Positions 1-8,696 of a stretch of DNA of 64,000 bases are shown one piece after another (the first letter of the stretch is position 1; the number at the start of each line of letters is the position of its first letter). A program made the translations under genes and the position numbers. Source of the DNA: Sporichthya polymorpha DSM 43042 (lineage in GTDB: Bacteria; Actinomycetota; Actinomycetes; Sporichthyales; Sporichthyaceae); the NCBI RefSeq assembly GCF_000384115.1, contig NZ_KB913029.1, forward strand, positions 4,687,057-4,751,056, in the 5' to 3' direction. The notes below the pieces were generated by a model. That model was not told the origin of the DNA and did not search any database. It saw nothing but the letters and a program-made list of their open reading frames with translations.

Positions 1-179
1 ATGGTCACGACCGTCTCCTCCTGCTGGCTGTTGGCCTGCACTGGTTGTTCCTAGTGGCACTGCTGACTGTGCTGCTGAACCTACCCCTGGCCTGGTGTCG
101 TCGCTCTGACAGGTGCCCCGGGCGGGGCAATCCACGCGAATCGGTTGCACGCCGGTGCAACCGGACGGATCGTGGTGTG
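1..179 (+). other. Upstream segment with open hydrophobic frame
   Basis: No separate gene is supported here. The frame of the next gene stays open to the window edge and reads as a hydrophobic stretch (rich in L, V, A between about 15 and 100), with a TTG at 45. The following gene has its own good signal peptide starting at 180, so this stretch could be the end of another gene fused in frame, a longer N-terminus, or chance. Confidence 0.3.
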
Positions 180-1244
180 ATGCGGACCTCTCGGTGGTGG
201 CGGGCCGGCGGCCTCGTGCTCGCCGGGGCCCTGGCGGTGGCAGGAACGACGATCAGCGGGTCGGTCCGGGCGGACTCATCCGCGGACACATCCGCGGACA
301 CATCCGCCGGCGCGGCCGCGGGCGAGACTGCAACCACGGTCCGGGTCGGGCCGTTCGTGCTGCCGCCCGCGCCGATGGGCGAGGCGCACGTGAACCGGCC
401 GATCCCGAGCATCCCGAAGCCCTGCGAGGACTGCTTCATCACCGCGATCGAGCCCCGCTTCGTGACCGCGGACGGGCAGCGCGCGGACATGAGCAAGGGC
501 CTGATGCTCCACCACGTCGTCATCACCGAGCCGGGCGCCACCGACGTCACCTGTGGCCGCAACGGCGTCGGCGCCCTGGGCCGGCGGCTGTTCGCCGCCG
601 GCGACGAGCGGACGCCGATCCGCCTGCCCGACGGCTTCGGCTTTCGCGTCCAGCCGGGACCGTGGGCCGGGATCATCGAGATGATGAACCACTCGGACAC
701 CCCGCAGGTGGTGTTCTTCGAGACCGTCGTCCACCACGTCCCGGCCTCGACGCCCGGCATGAAGCCGGTGACGCCGGTGTGGCTCGACGCCGCGAACTGC
801 GGGACGTCGGAGTTCGCGGTCCCCGCCGGCAAGTCGGCCACCCCGTGGACCTGGACGTCGTCGCTGACCGGACGCATCGTCGCCGCGGGCGGCCACGTCC
901 ACGCCGGCGGCGTCGGCCTGACGCTCGACAACGTCACGACCGACCAGCGGATCTGCTCCTCCCGCGCGGGCTACGGCACCGGCGCGATGGAGGGGATGAT
1001 CTCCCGGATGTCGACGTGCAGCTGGGACTCCCTCGGCGCCCTGCACGCCGGCGACGAGCTGCTGCTGACCAGCCTCTATCACGCCCACGAGGCCATGAAC
1101 GACGTCATGGGCATCATGCTGATCGCCGTCCACGAGACCGACGACGTCGACGGCGGCACCCGCGCCCCCGAATGGATGCGCCGCACCCCGCAGACCCACG
1201 TCCCCGGCTCCGGGCATCACGGCGGCCCGGGCCACGGGCACTGA
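180..1244 (+). CDS. Secreted SURNod19-like, possibly copper-binding protein
   Basis: 354 aa. Residues 1-31 form a signal peptide (RW-WR basic start, hydrophobic core, SVRA-D cleavage site), so the product is exported. The mature part resembles the SURNod19 family, whose fold I associate with the peptidylglycine monooxygenase (type II copper) group. Visible marks are HH at 111-112 in LMLHHVV, GGHVHAGG at 237-244, YHAHEAMNDVMGIM at 300-313, six cysteines (82, 85, 125, 207, 259, 280) that could form disulfides, and a His/Gly-rich tail ending GHHGGPGHGH. The paired His motifs make metal binding plausible; a catalytic role is inference. The ATG at 180 was chosen because it starts the signal peptide. 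A 12-base repeat in the DNA gives the ADTSADTSA linker after the signal. The gene is isolated, facing the coiled-coil gene convergently. Confidence 0.6.
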   Translation: MRTSRWWRAGGLVLAGALAVAGTTISGSVRADSSADTSADTSAGAAAGETATTVRVGPFVLPPAPMGEAHVNRPIPSIPKPCEDCFITAIEPRFVTADGQRADMSKGLMLHHVVITEPGATDVTCGRNGVGALGRRLFAAGDERTPIRLPDGFGFRVQPGPWAGIIEMMNHSDTPQVVFFETVVHHVPASTPGMKPVTPVWLDAANCGTSEFAVPAGKSATPWTWTSSLTGRIVAAGGHVHAGGVGLTLDNVTTDQRICSSRAGYGTGAMEGMISRMSTCSWDSLGALHAGDELLLTSLYHAHEAMNDVMGIMLIAVHETDDVDGGTRAPEWMRRTPQTHVPGSGHHGGPGHGH

Positions 1245-1261
1245 TCTCGCGAAAGACGCGG

Positions 1262-1627
1262 TCAGCTCTCCGGAGTGATGCGGTCCAGCATCGCCACGAT
1301 GGTCGCCATTCCCTGACCCATCGTCGCGAATCCGGTCCGGACCTCGGACTCCAGGATGTCGAGTCGACCCTCCACCCCGGACAGCCGACCCTCCACCCCG
1401 GACAGCCGACCCTCCACCCCGGACAGCCGACCCTCCACCCCGGACAGTCGTCGGCCCTGTTCGATCTGGGTCTCGCGCAAGGCGTTCAACAACGAGGTGT
1501 TGGCCCGCACGCCGGCGGCGAGCGAACCGACCTCCTCGTAGGCCGCCGCCGCCAGTTGGCGTGCGGCGGAGGCTTCGTGCTCGACGGCGGTCAAGCGCGC
1601 CAGGATCTCGTTCTCCCCCGATGTCAT
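1262..1627 (-). CDS. Small coiled-coil protein with LSGVEGR heptad repeats
   Basis: 121 aa, soluble, no signal peptide or membrane segment. The whole chain is predicted coiled coil: an N-terminal helix (LTAVEHEASAARQLAAA), a central run in which the heptad LSGVEGR occurs four times (about residues 61-88), then ILESEVRTGFATMGQGM. The repeat is perfect at DNA level, so copy number may vary between strains. It looks like a short oligomerising protein of unknown function, similar to small phage- or membrane-associated helical proteins, but I do not recognise a named family. The ATG at 1627 is supported by a TAGCAT box six bases upstream, which would give a leaderless mRNA. It lies just downstream of whiA on the same strand but has its own promoter. 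Confidence 0.6.
   Translation of the reverse strand: MTSGENEILARLTAVEHEASAARQLAAAAYEEVGSLAAGVRANTSLLNALRETQIEQGRRLSGVEGRLSGVEGRLSGVEGRLSGVEGRLDILESEVRTGFATMGQGMATIVAMLDRITPES
1365..1448 (-). repeat. Four tandem 21-bp units inside the coiled-coil gene
   Basis: Four head-to-tail 21-base units (1365-1385, 1386-1406, 1407-1427, 1428-1448), identical except for the last base of the fourth. 21 bases is exactly one heptad, so copy changes keep frame and coiled-coil register. Confidence 0.9.
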
Positions 1628-1633
1628 GCCGGG

Positions 1634-1639
1634 ATGCTA
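1634..1639 (-). promoter_or_regulatory. -10 box TAGCAT, leaderless start for coiled-coil gene
   Basis: TAGCAT on the minus strand ends six bases before the ATG at 1627. This is the TANNNT-N6-start geometry of actinobacterial leaderless transcripts. Confidence 0.55.
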
Positions 1640-1697
1640 CGAACCTGGAGCGGCTCGGACCAGAGGTGCACTGGACCTGTGGACAAGCCGGGACTTC

Positions 1698-2678
1698 TTA
1701 CGGGACGAGCATGTCCGGGGTGAGGTTGGCCTCGGTGCCGGGGATGCCCATCTCCTGAGCCTTCTTGTCGGCCATGGCGAGCAGGCGACGGATGCGGCCG
1801 GCGATGGCGTCCTTGGTCAGGGGCGGGTCGGAGAGGGCGCCGAGCTCCTCGAGGCTGGCCTGCTTGTGCTCGACGCGGAGCTTGCCGGCGGAGGCGAGGT
1901 GGTCGGGGACGTCGTCGCCGAGGATCTCCAGCGCACGGGCGACGCGGGCCCCGGCGGCGACGGCGGCGCGGGCCGAGCGACGCAGGTTGGCGTCGTCGAA
2001 GTTGGCGAGGCGGTTCGCGGTGGCCCGGACCTCGCGGCGCATCCGCCGCTCCTCCCAGGCGAGGACGGACTCGTGCGCGCCCAGACGGGTGAGCAGGGCG
2101 CCGATGGCGTCACCGTCGCGGACGACGACGCGGTCGACCCCGCGGACCTCACGGGCCTTGGAGCCGATGCCGAGCCGGCGGGCGGCGCCGACGAGGGCGA
2201 GCGCGGCCTCGGGGCCGGGGCAGGTGATCTCGAGAGCCGAGGAACGGCCGGGTTCGGTGAGCGAGCCGTGGGCGAGGAAGGCCCCGCGCCAGGCGGCCTC
2301 GGCGTCGCACGCGGCGGCGGAGACGACCTGCGGCGGGAGGCCACGCACCGGACGGCCGCGGCCGTCGACGAGACCCGTCTGGCGGGCCAGCGCCTCCCCC
2401 GCGGCGACGACGCGGACGACCCAGCGGCTGCCGCGACGCAGCCCGCCCGGCGCCATGACGGCGACCTCGGACGGGTGGCCGAAGACCTCGGCGATGTCCT
2501 TGCGCAGACGCCGAGCCGCGGCACCGGTGTCGAGCTCTGCCTCGACGACGATGCGCCCGCTCACCAGGTGGAGCCCACCGGCGAACCGGAGCATCGAGGA
2601 GACCTCGGCCTTGCGGCAGCAGGGCTTGGTGACCTGCAACCGGGAGAGTTCGTCCTTGACCGCTGCCGTCATCGCCAT
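1698..2678 (-). CDS. whiA: WhiA sporulation/cell-division regulator
   Basis: 326 aa, the usual length for WhiA. In Streptomyces WhiA works with WhiB to switch on sporulation septation genes; in other Gram-positives it affects division and chromosome segregation. The N-terminus [14 protein letters not shown] is characteristic. Residues about 120-225 form the LAGLIDADG homing-endonuclease-like domain, without the nuclease catalytic acids typical of true enzymes. The C-terminal helix-turn-helix follows ([25 protein letters not shown], about 275-300). The start at 2678 overlaps the end of yvcK by ten bases, and an in-frame ATG two codons later is an alternative. It is the last gene of the uvrC-rapZ-yvcK-whiA operon, an order conserved in Actinobacteria and Firmicutes. 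Confidence 0.95.
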   Translation of the reverse strand: MAMTAAVKDELSRLQVTKPCCRKAEVSSMLRFAGGLHLVSGRIVVEAELDTGAAARRLRKDIAEVFGHPSEVAVMAPGGLRRGSRWVVRVVAAGEALARQTGLVDGRGRPVRGLPPQVVSAAACDAEAAWRGAFLAHGSLTEPGRSSALEITCPGPEAALALVGAARRLGIGSKAREVRGVDRVVVRDGDAIGALLTRLGAHESVLAWEERRMRREVRATANRLANFDDANLRRSARAAVAAGARVARALEILGDDVPDHLASAGKLRVEHKQASLEELGALSDPPLTKDAIAGRIRRLLAMADKKAQEMGIPGTEANLTPDMLVP

Positions 2679-3631
2679 GTGTCGATCCTGCCACGCGTGA
2701 AGATGTCCGTGTACGCGACTGCGAGCTTCATCGGGTCGTGACGGGGAGTGCCGTCGCCTCGCGCCACCGATGCGAGGACCAGTTCGGCGCCCGCGTCCTC
2801 GACCGCCTTGCGGAGGGCGTCGACGTCGGTCACCGCGTCGGAGTCGGCGAGTACGACGTCGAGCCGCAGGTCGGGGCTGTGGGACCGCAGCACCTCGAGG
2901 TAGTCCTGCGGCGAGAACCCGGTGGTCTCGCCCTGCTGCGGCTCGAGGTTCAAGGTGAGCATCCGACGTGCGCCGGTGGTGCAGATCGCGTGCGCGAGAT
3001 CGGGCACCATCAGGTGCGGCAGGACGCTGGTGAACCACGAGCCCGGCCCGAAGACGACCCAGTCGGCGGTGCTCACCGCCTCCACCGCCTCGGCGCACGC
3101 GGGCGGGTCGGCGGGGACGAGCGTGATGTCGCGGACCCGGCCGCGGGTGGTGGCGACGGCGACCTGGCCGCGCACCCGGGTGAGGGCCTCGGGGTCGTCG
3201 GGGTCGAGCCCCTCGACCGTCGCCTCGATGTCCATCGGCACCGCGGACATCGGCAGCACCCGACCGCGGGCCCCGAGGAGTCGGCCGACCCAGTCGAGCC
3301 CGGTGACCGTGTCCCCGAGCAGTTCCCACAGCGCGACGATGAGCAGGTTGCCGACCGCGTGGTTGTGCAGGTCGCCCTCGGCGGCGAAACGGTGCTGGAC
3401 GACCTTGCTCCAGGTCGCGCCCCACTCGTCGTCCCCGCACAGCGCCGCGAGGGCCATCCGCAGGTCGCCCGGGGGCAGGACGCCGAGCTCGCGGCGCAGG
3501 CGGCCGCTGGAGCCGCCGTCGTCGGCGACGGTGACGATCGCCGTGAGTTCCTCGGTGACGGTCCGCAGCGCCGACAGCGAGGCGGCCAGGCCGTGCCCTC
3601 CTCCGAGCGCCACGACGTGCGCGCTCCTCAT
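2669..3631 (-). CDS. yvcK: YvcK/CofD-like protein (gluconeogenesis, wall)
   Basis: 320 aa. Member of the YvcK/CuvA branch of the CofD-like family, which binds UDP-sugars and is needed for morphology and growth on gluconeogenic carbon in Bacillus and mycobacteria. Motifs seen are [14 protein letters not shown] at the N-terminus (nucleotide-binding loop), [14 protein letters not shown] (about 35-48), [21 protein letters not shown] and [14 protein letters not shown]. All the conserved blocks are intact. It sits 13 bases after rapZ and overlaps whiA by ten bases, so it should be translated as part of the same transcript. The start ATG at 3631 precedes the glycine loop by seven residues, as usual. 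Confidence 0.93.
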   Translation of the reverse strand: MRSAHVVALGGGHGLAASLSALRTVTEELTAIVTVADDGGSSGRLRRELGVLPPGDLRMALAALCGDDEWGATWSKVVQHRFAAEGDLHNHAVGNLLIVALWELLGDTVTGLDWVGRLLGARGRVLPMSAVPMDIEATVEGLDPDDPEALTRVRGQVAVATTRGRVRDITLVPADPPACAEAVEAVSTADWVVFGPGSWFTSVLPHLMVPDLAHAICTTGARRMLTLNLEPQQGETTGFSPQDYLEVLRSHSPDLRLDVVLADSDAVTDVDALRKAVEDAGAELVLASVARGDGTPRHDPMKLAVAYTDIFTRGRIDTWR

Positions 3632-3644
3632 GCCGGCCGCCCGA

Positions 3645-4535
3645 TCATTCGCGCCCCATGTCGCGGTGCACCACCCGCACCTGGACGCCGGCCTTGCGGA
3701 GGCGGGAGCCGAGCTCCTCGGCGATGGCGACGCTGCGGTGCTTCCCGCCGGTGCAGCCGACGGCCAGGGTGACGTAGCGCTTGCGCTCGGTCCGGTACCC
3801 CGCGGTCACCACCTTCAGCAGGTCGGTGTACCCGTCGAGGAACTCGGCCGCGCCCGGCCGGGTCAGCACGTAGGCGCTGACCTCGGGGTCGGTCCCGGTG
3901 AAGGGGCGCAGCTCGGGCACCCAGTGCGGGTTGGGAAGGAAGCGGCAGTCGACGACGAGGTCGGCGTCGACCGGCAGGCCGTACTTGTAGCCGAACGAGA
4001 CGACGGTCATCGTGACGGACTCGTCGGCGGCGGAGCCGAAGGCGCGGTCGACCTCGGCGCGGAGCTCGTGGACGTTCTTGTCCGAGGTGTCGATGACGAG
4101 GTCGGCGCGGCCCCGGAGGTCGCGCAGGAGCTCCCGCTCCTCCGCGATGCCGTCGACGATCCGGGCGTCACCCTGCAGCGGGTGGGGGCGGCGGACGTTC
4201 TCGAACCGGCGGACGAGCGCCTCGTCGGAGGCCTCGAGGAACATGATTCGCGGCACGACGCCGCGCCCGTCGAGCTCGGCGAGGGCGCCGCGGAGCGAGT
4301 CGAAGAACGCTCGGCCCCGGACGTCGACGACCGCCGCGATGCGCGGCACGCTGCCCTGGCTGCGGCGGCCGAGCTCGACGAGCATCGGCAGCAACTCGGG
4401 CGGCAGGTTGTCGACGACGAACCAGCCCGCATCCTCCATCGCGTTGGCCGCCGTGCTGCGGCCTGCACCCGACATCCCGGTGATGATCACCAGCGAGATG
4501 TCGAGCACCGGCTCCCCCGGTTCCGTCACCGTCAC
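3645..4535 (-). CDS. rapZ: RapZ-type nucleotide-binding protein
   Basis: 296 aa. The RapZ/YvcJ family binds ATP/GTP. In E. coli RapZ is the RNA adaptor that controls GlcN6P synthase; in Gram-positives the role is less clear. The N-terminal P-loop reads GMSGAGRST (about 19-27), with Arg where many families have Lys, a substitution I have seen in actinobacterial members. The Walker-B-like region is [10 protein letters not shown]. The C-terminal domain shows [25 protein letters not shown] and [12 protein letters not shown], the conserved RNA- or metabolite-binding part. The ATG overlaps the uvrC stop by four bases (ATGA), indicating translational coupling. Confidence 0.93.
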   Translation of the reverse strand: MTVTEPGEPVLDISLVIITGMSGAGRSTAANAMEDAGWFVVDNLPPELLPMLVELGRRSQGSVPRIAAVVDVRGRAFFDSLRGALAELDGRGVVPRIMFLEASDEALVRRFENVRRPHPLQGDARIVDGIAEERELLRDLRGRADLVIDTSDKNVHELRAEVDRAFGSAADESVTMTVVSFGYKYGLPVDADLVVDCRFLPNPHWVPELRPFTGTDPEVSAYVLTRPGAAEFLDGYTDLLKVVTAGYRTERKRYVTLAVGCTGGKHRSVAIAEELGSRLRKAGVQVRVVHRDMGRE

Positions 4536-6562
4536 CCCTGCCCTCCGCCTGCCGTGGCCGGGGCCGACCCCGGCCCGGACGAAGTCTCCTCGATGATCTC
4601 GCCCGTCGCCATGTTCACGGCCGGCGCCCCGCCGGTCGCGGCGAGCGCGTCGACGACCGCCTGGGCCGTCCGCGGGCCGAAGCCGGGGACGGCGGCGATC
4701 TCCTCGGCGGTGGCGGCCCGGAGCTTGCGGACCGACCCGAAGTGCTTCATCAACGCCTTGCGCCGCACGTCCCCGAGGCCGGGGATCGCGTCGAGCGTGC
4801 TGTCGATCATCGACTTGGAGCGGCGCTTGCGGTGGTGGGTGATCGCGAACCGGTGTGCCTCGTCGCGGACGCGCTGGAGCAGGTAGAGCCCCTCACTGGT
4901 CCGCGGCAGGATCACCGGGTCGGCCTGCCCGGGCAGCCAGACCTCCTCCAACCGCTTGGCCAGCCCGCAGATCTCGATGTCGTAGATGTGCAGCGCCTCG
5001 AGCGCCTCGGCGGCCGCGGCGACCTGCGGCGGACCGCCGTCGACGACGACGAGGTTCGGCCGGTAGGCGAAGCGCCGGGGCTTGCCGGTGTCGGGATCGA
5101 TCGGCCCGCTGTGCCGGTCCTCGGCCGCGGCGACGCGGTCGTCGAGGTGGCGCCGGAACCGGCGGGTGATGACCTCGGCGATCGCCGCGACGTCGTTCTG
5201 GCCCTCGACGCCCTTGATGTTGAAGGTCCGGTACTCGCTCTTGCGGGCCAGGCCGTCCTCGAACACGACCATCGAGGCGACGACCTCGGTGCCCTGCAGG
5301 TTCGAGACGTCGAAACACTCGATCCGCAGCGGCGCCTCGTCGAGTTCGAGGGCGTTCTGGATCTCCTGCAGGGCGAGCGAACGGGTCGTCAGATCGCTGG
5401 CGCGCTTGGTCTTGTGCAGCGCCAGGCTCTGCGTCGCGTTGCGCGCGACCGTCTCCATCAGCGCCCGCTTGTCGCCGCGCTGGGGCACACGCAGGTCGAC
5501 CCTGGCCCCACGCTTCGAGCTGAGCCACTCCGTGACCGCGGCGGCGTCGGCGGGAAGCTCGGGAACCAGCACCTCGCGCGGCACGGCTTCCCCGTCACCC
5601 GCGCCCTCAGCTGACGCCGGGTCAGTGTCGTCGCCGTAGAGCTGCTGGAGGAAGTGCTCCACGAGATCGCCGGTCGTCACGTCCTCGACCTTGTCGACGA
5701 CGAACCCGCGCTGGCCGCGCACCCGTCCGCCGCGGACGTGGAAGACCTGCACCGCCGCCTCGAGCTGGTCCTCGGCCAGGGCGATGACATCGGCGTCGGT
5801 GCCGTCGCCGAGGACGACGGCGTTCTTCTCCATCGCGCGCTTGAGCGCCCCGATGTCGTCGCGGAGCCGGGCCGCCCGCTCGTACTCCTGCACGGCGGCG
5901 GCGGCCTGCATCTCCTTCTCCAGGCGCCGTAGGTAGGTCGCGGTCTGGCCGGCCATGAAGTCGCAGAAATCCTCGACGATGCGCCGGTGCTCTGCGGGCG
6001 AGACCCGGCCGACGCAGGGCGCCGAGCACTTGCCGATGTAGCCGAGGAGGCACGGCCGGCCGACCTGGCCGGCCCGCTTGAAGACCCCGGCCGAGCACGT
6101 GCGCGCCGGGAAGACGCGCAGCAGCAGGTCGAGGGTCTCCCGGATCGCCCAGGCGTGCGCGTACGGGCCGAAATACCGGACGCCGCGCTTCTTCGGGCCG
6201 CGCATGACCTGCAGGCGCGGGAACTCCTCGTTGAGGGTGACCGCAAGGCTCGGGTACGACTTGTCGTCCCGGTAGCGGACGTTGAAGCGCGGGTCGAACT
6301 CCTTGATCCAGGAGTACTCCAGTTGGAGCGCCTCGACCTCGGTGCCGACCACCGTCCAGTCGACCTTGGCGGCGGTCTGGACCATGGTCTGCGTGCGGAC
6401 GTGCAGCGCCGCGATGTCCTGGAAGTACGAGTTCAGCCGCGCGCGGAGGCTCTTCGCCTTGCCGACGTAGATGACCCGTCCGTGGACGTCCGAGAACCGG
6501 TAGACGCCCGGCGAGTCCGGAATGGACCCGGGCCGGGGTCGGTAGGTCGCTGGGTCCGCCAC
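4532..6562 (-). CDS. uvrC: UvrC excinuclease subunit C
   Basis: 676 aa. Nuclease subunit of UvrABC nucleotide excision repair that makes the 3' and 5' incisions around a bulky lesion. It has an N-terminal GIY-YIG nuclease domain (GVYRF...[14 protein letters not shown], about 15-45) and a Cys cluster (CSAGV...[13 protein letters not shown]). A UVR/UvrB-binding motif ([14 protein letters not shown]) and an RNase-H-like C-terminal nuclease ([16 protein letters not shown]) follow. Two helix-hairpin-helix units end it ([18 protein letters not shown] and [13 protein letters not shown]). The GTG at 6562 is preferred over an upstream in-frame TTG (6580). It matches the family N-terminus VADPATYRP, and a TACCCT box lies seven bases upstream, between the two candidates. 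Confidence 0.95.
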   Translation of the reverse strand: MADPATYRPRPGSIPDSPGVYRFSDVHGRVIYVGKAKSLRARLNSYFQDIAALHVRTQTMVQTAAKVDWTVVGTEVEALQLEYSWIKEFDPRFNVRYRDDKSYPSLAVTLNEEFPRLQVMRGPKKRGVRYFGPYAHAWAIRETLDLLLRVFPARTCSAGVFKRAGQVGRPCLLGYIGKCSAPCVGRVSPAEHRRIVEDFCDFMAGQTATYLRRLEKEMQAAAAVQEYERAARLRDDIGALKRAMEKNAVVLGDGTDADVIALAEDQLEAAVQVFHVRGGRVRGQRGFVVDKVEDVTTGDLVEHFLQQLYGDDTDPASAEGAGDGEAVPREVLVPELPADAAAVTEWLSSKRGARVDLRVPQRGDKRALMETVARNATQSLALHKTKRASDLTTRSLALQEIQNALELDEAPLRIECFDVSNLQGTEVVASMVVFEDGLARKSEYRTFNIKGVEGQNDVAAIAEVITRRFRRHLDDRVAAAEDRHSGPIDPDTGKPRRFAYRPNLVVVDGGPPQVAAAAEALEALHIYDIEICGLAKRLEEVWLPGQADPVILPRTSEGLYLLQRVRDEAHRFAITHHRKRRSKSMIDSTLDAIPGLGDVRRKALMKHFGSVRKLRAATAEEIAAVPGFGPRTAQAVVDALAATGGAPAVNMATGEIIEETSSGPGSAPATAGGGQG

Positions 6563-6569
6563 GGGCCTG

Positions 6570-6575
6570 AGGGTA
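6570..6575 (-). promoter_or_regulatory. -10 box TACCCT for the uvrC-whiA operon
   Basis: TACCCT on the minus strand ends seven bases before the GTG of uvrC. It suggests the repair/whiA operon has its own leaderless promoter downstream of the Rieske gene. Confidence 0.45.
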
Positions 6576-6634
6576 TGCAATCCCTCCGACGACCGTGGCG
6601 GGCCTCTGGTCGGGCGATCGGGTCGGGCGATCGG

Positions 6635-7117
6635 TCAGGCGACCGTGATCGTCCCGCCCTCGGTGGTGATCCCGACCGGCGGCAGCGGGAGCTGCGCCGG
6701 CCCGCGTTCGACGGAACCGTCCTCGATCGAGAAGCGGCTGCCGTGGCACGGGCACTCGATCACGCCGCGGTGCACCTTGGTGACCGGGCACCCCGAGTGC
6801 GTGCAGATCGTGCTGAACGCTTTGAACACGCCCTCGGTGGGCTGGGTGACGACGACGTTCGCGCGGCCGCCGAAGATCAGGCCGCCACCGACGGGGACCT
6901 TCGTCGTGGGGCCGAGCGAGGTCCCGGGTGCCGGCGTCGCCTGCGGGCCAGGCCCGCCCTGCGGACCGGGCGCTCCGGCGGCGTCCGAGGTGGAGTCCCC
7001 GCCGCCGCAGGCAACCACGGAAGCGCCGCCGGCAGCGGTCAGGCCGAGGGCGAGAGCGCCCCGGACGAGGGTGCGGCGGGCGGGAGTTTGCGGGTGGTCG
7101 ATCGCGGGCTGTGTCAC
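6635..7117 (-). CDS. Rieske 2Fe-2S Tat lipoprotein (copy 1, short)
   Basis: 160 aa. The N-terminus carries a twin-arginine signal ([13 protein letters not shown]) ending in a lipobox-like VVAC-G, so the protein should be exported folded with its cluster and anchored by lipid outside the membrane. A short Gly/Pro linker follows. The Rieske domain (about 75-160) has both ligand boxes: CTHSGC (Cys, His) and CPCHGS (Cys, His), plus a conserved [12 protein letters not shown] core. It is a soluble one-domain ferredoxin-like electron carrier; the redox partner is unknown. The start GTG at 7117 is needed for the Tat n-region. It lies 57 bases after copy 2 and 72 bases before the preferred uvrC start. 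Confidence 0.85.
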   Translation of the reverse strand: MTQPAIDHPQTPARRTLVRGALALGLTAAGGASVVACGGGDSTSDAAGAPGPQGGPGPQATPAPGTSLGPTTKVPVGGGLIFGGRANVVVTQPTEGVFKAFSTICTHSGCPVTKVHRGVIECPCHGSRFSIEDGSVERGPAQLPLPPVGITTEGGTITVA

Positions 7118-7173
7118 GGGGAGAGCACATCATCCGCGGTTGAACGCTGTGTTACTGGTCCGCGTTGCCCTCG

Positions 7174-7866
7174 TCACTCGCTGCGGATGTTCCCGGCGTC
7201 GTCGACCGCGACCGGCTTGGCGGCCAGCGGGAGCAGGGCGGGGCCCTCCTCGGGCTGCCCGTCGTCGATCGAGAACCGGCTGCCGTGACAGGGGCAGACG
7301 ATCTGCCCGTGCTCGACCTTGTCGACCAGGCAGCCGAGGTGCGTGCACCGTGCGTCGAACGCCCGGAACTGGCCCGGCGTCGGCTGGGTGACGACGAGCT
7401 TCTTCTCCGGGAAGGTCTTCCCGCCGCCGACGGGGATGTCCGAGGTCCGGGCGACCGCCCCCGGCGGGAGCGGCTCCGGCGTCGGTGACGGGCTCGGGGT
7501 CGGCTCCGGCGTCGGCTCGTTGCGCGCCGTGGCGAGGTCGTCACCGCGGCTGCCGGCGGTGGGCTCCGCCGTGGGGTCCGCCGTGGGGTCCGTCGTCGCG
7601 GCGGGCTCCGTCGCCGGGTCCGTCACGGCCGACGGCTCGGTGCTGCGTGCCGGGCGCGGCTCCGGGCTGCGCTGGTAGACGTCCGACTTGGACGTCGGCC
7701 GGGCGGTGGGACGTCCGGTCCGCGTCGCGTCGGTGGAGGTCAGGTCGGTGGCCGGGGCGGCGCCGCCGGCGCTCGGGGCGTCGTCCCCGCAGCCGGTCAG
7801 GGTCCCGGTCGCGCCGAGGAGTCCGACGGCGAACGCGCCGCGGAGGACTACTCGTCGGGGAACCAC
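7174..7866 (-). CDS. Rieske 2Fe-2S Tat lipoprotein (copy 2, long linker)
   Basis: 230 aa. It has a Tat signal RRVVLRGAFAVGL and lipobox LTGC-G near residue 26. Residues 30-140 form a Pro/Thr/Glu-rich low-complexity linker (TDPTADPTAEPTA, PTPEPTPSPSPTPEP), likely spanning the cell wall. The C-terminal Rieske domain shows CTHLGC and CPCHGS with all four cluster ligands, followed by GSRFSIDDGQP. It is closely related to its two neighbours in domain and signal but differs in linker length. The GTG at 7866 is preceded by TAGGCT at the leaderless spacing, so this gene and copy 1 probably have their own promoter behind the terminator that ends the uvrA-copy 3 transcript. Confidence 0.85.
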   Translation of the reverse strand: MVPRRVVLRGAFAVGLLGATGTLTGCGDDAPSAGGAAPATDLTSTDATRTGRPTARPTSKSDVYQRSPEPRPARSTEPSAVTDPATEPAATTDPTADPTAEPTAGSRGDDLATARNEPTPEPTPSPSPTPEPLPPGAVARTSDIPVGGGKTFPEKKLVVTQPTPGQFRAFDARCTHLGCLVDKVEHGQIVCPCHGSRFSIDDGQPEEGPALLPLAAKPVAVDDAGNIRSE

Positions 7867-7872
7867 AGCGGG

Positions 7873-7878
7873 AGCCTA
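7873..7878 (-). promoter_or_regulatory. -10 box TAGGCT, leaderless start of Rieske copy 2
   Basis: TAGGCT on the minus strand, exactly six bases before the GTG at 7866. It lies just downstream of a strong terminator, consistent with a new transcription unit. Confidence 0.5.
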
Positions 7879-7921
7879 ATCGCGGATCGGCCAATTGCCC
7901 CTGCTCGGACCGGAAAAACAT

Positions 7922-7954
7922 GAGGACCCCCCGGCTCTGCGCCGGGGGGTCCTC
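7922..7954 (-). terminator. Intrinsic terminator after Rieske copy 3
   Basis: Perfect 14-bp inverted repeat (GAGGACCCCCCGGC and its complement) with a 5-base loop. On the minus strand it is followed by a TTTTT tract, the classic form. It separates uvrA-Rieske 3 from Rieske 2. Confidence 0.85.
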
Positions 7955-7978
7955 ATCGGGTCGTGGGGAGCCGGAAGC

Positions 7979-8638
7979 TCAGGCTTCCTTCGCCTTGTAG
8001 ATCTGACCACCCTCGACGATGATCGGCTTCTTCGGGATCGGCTTGCGCGCCGGGCCCGCGGTCGGCTTGCCGGTGTCGAGCGTGAAGTCCGAGCTGTGGC
8101 ACGAGCAGCTCATCTTGCCCGGGGTGTCGAACACGTCGACCGGGCAACCCTCGTGGGTGCAGAGGGAGTCGAAGCCGATGAACTGACCGGCCTTCGGCTG
8201 GGTGATGACGTACTCGTCGGCCTCGAAGAGCGCACCGCCGTTGACCGGGATGTCCGAGGTGGCCGCGAGCGGGGTGTCGCTGGCCTTCACGAGCTTCGGC
8301 GCCTTGTCCGGCTTCGGCGTCTTCTCGGGCTTGGGCGTCGCCTCGGGCTTGGCGCTCTTGGTCGCGTCGGTGGTCGCCGTGGGCTCGGCCGAGGGGCTCT
8401 TGGACGGCTTGGCCGTCTTGCTCGGCTTCGCACTGGTGGTGGCCTCGGGGGTCACCTCGGGGGTCGCCTCGGGGGTCGCCTCGGCCGCGGTCGGGTCGTC
8501 GTCGTCCCCGCCGCAGGCCGCGAGCGGAGCCGCGAACGCGGCCAGACCCAGTGCCGAGATCCCGCGGAGCACGACGCGCCGGCCGGGAACGGCTTCTTCC
8601 GCACCCTCCGGGACGTTGGGCGTTTCCGCAGCAGACAT
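7979..8638 (-). CDS. Rieske 2Fe-2S Tat lipoprotein (copy 3)
   Basis: 219 aa. It has a Tat motif RRVVLRGISALGL, then the lipobox LAAC-G (about residue 45). An acidic DDDD start leads into a Thr/Lys/Pro-rich linker (KPSKTAKPSKS, PEKTPKPDKAPK) that is positively charged, unlike the neutral linker of copy 2. The Rieske domain has CTHEGC as box 1 and CSCHSS as box 2. The four ligands are kept, but the usual P and G of CPCHGS are replaced, which could shift redox potential. The ATG at 8638 follows a good GGAGG seven bases upstream. It begins 58 bases after uvrA and should share its transcript. Confidence 0.85.
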   Translation of the reverse strand: MSAAETPNVPEGAEEAVPGRRVVLRGISALGLAAFAAPLAACGGDDDDPTAAEATPEATPEVTPEATTSAKPSKTAKPSKSPSAEPTATTDATKSAKPEATPKPEKTPKPDKAPKLVKASDTPLAATSDIPVNGGALFEADEYVITQPKAGQFIGFDSLCTHEGCPVDVFDTPGKMSCSCHSSDFTLDTGKPTAGPARKPIPKKPIIVEGGQIYKAKEA

Positions 8639-8696
8639 GGAGAACCTCCGAGTTTGGCGGGACAAATGTGAAGAACCTGACAGGGCGTTCGAAAGG

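Noticed and set aside
113-1723. Plus-strand frame overlapping the SURNod19-like and coiled-coil genes
   Set aside because: Arg-rich shadow in another frame; it also runs antisense through the coiled-coil gene.
6563-6580. Upstream TTG start for uvrC
   Set aside because: It would start before the TACCCT box, and the family N-terminus matches the GTG at 6562.
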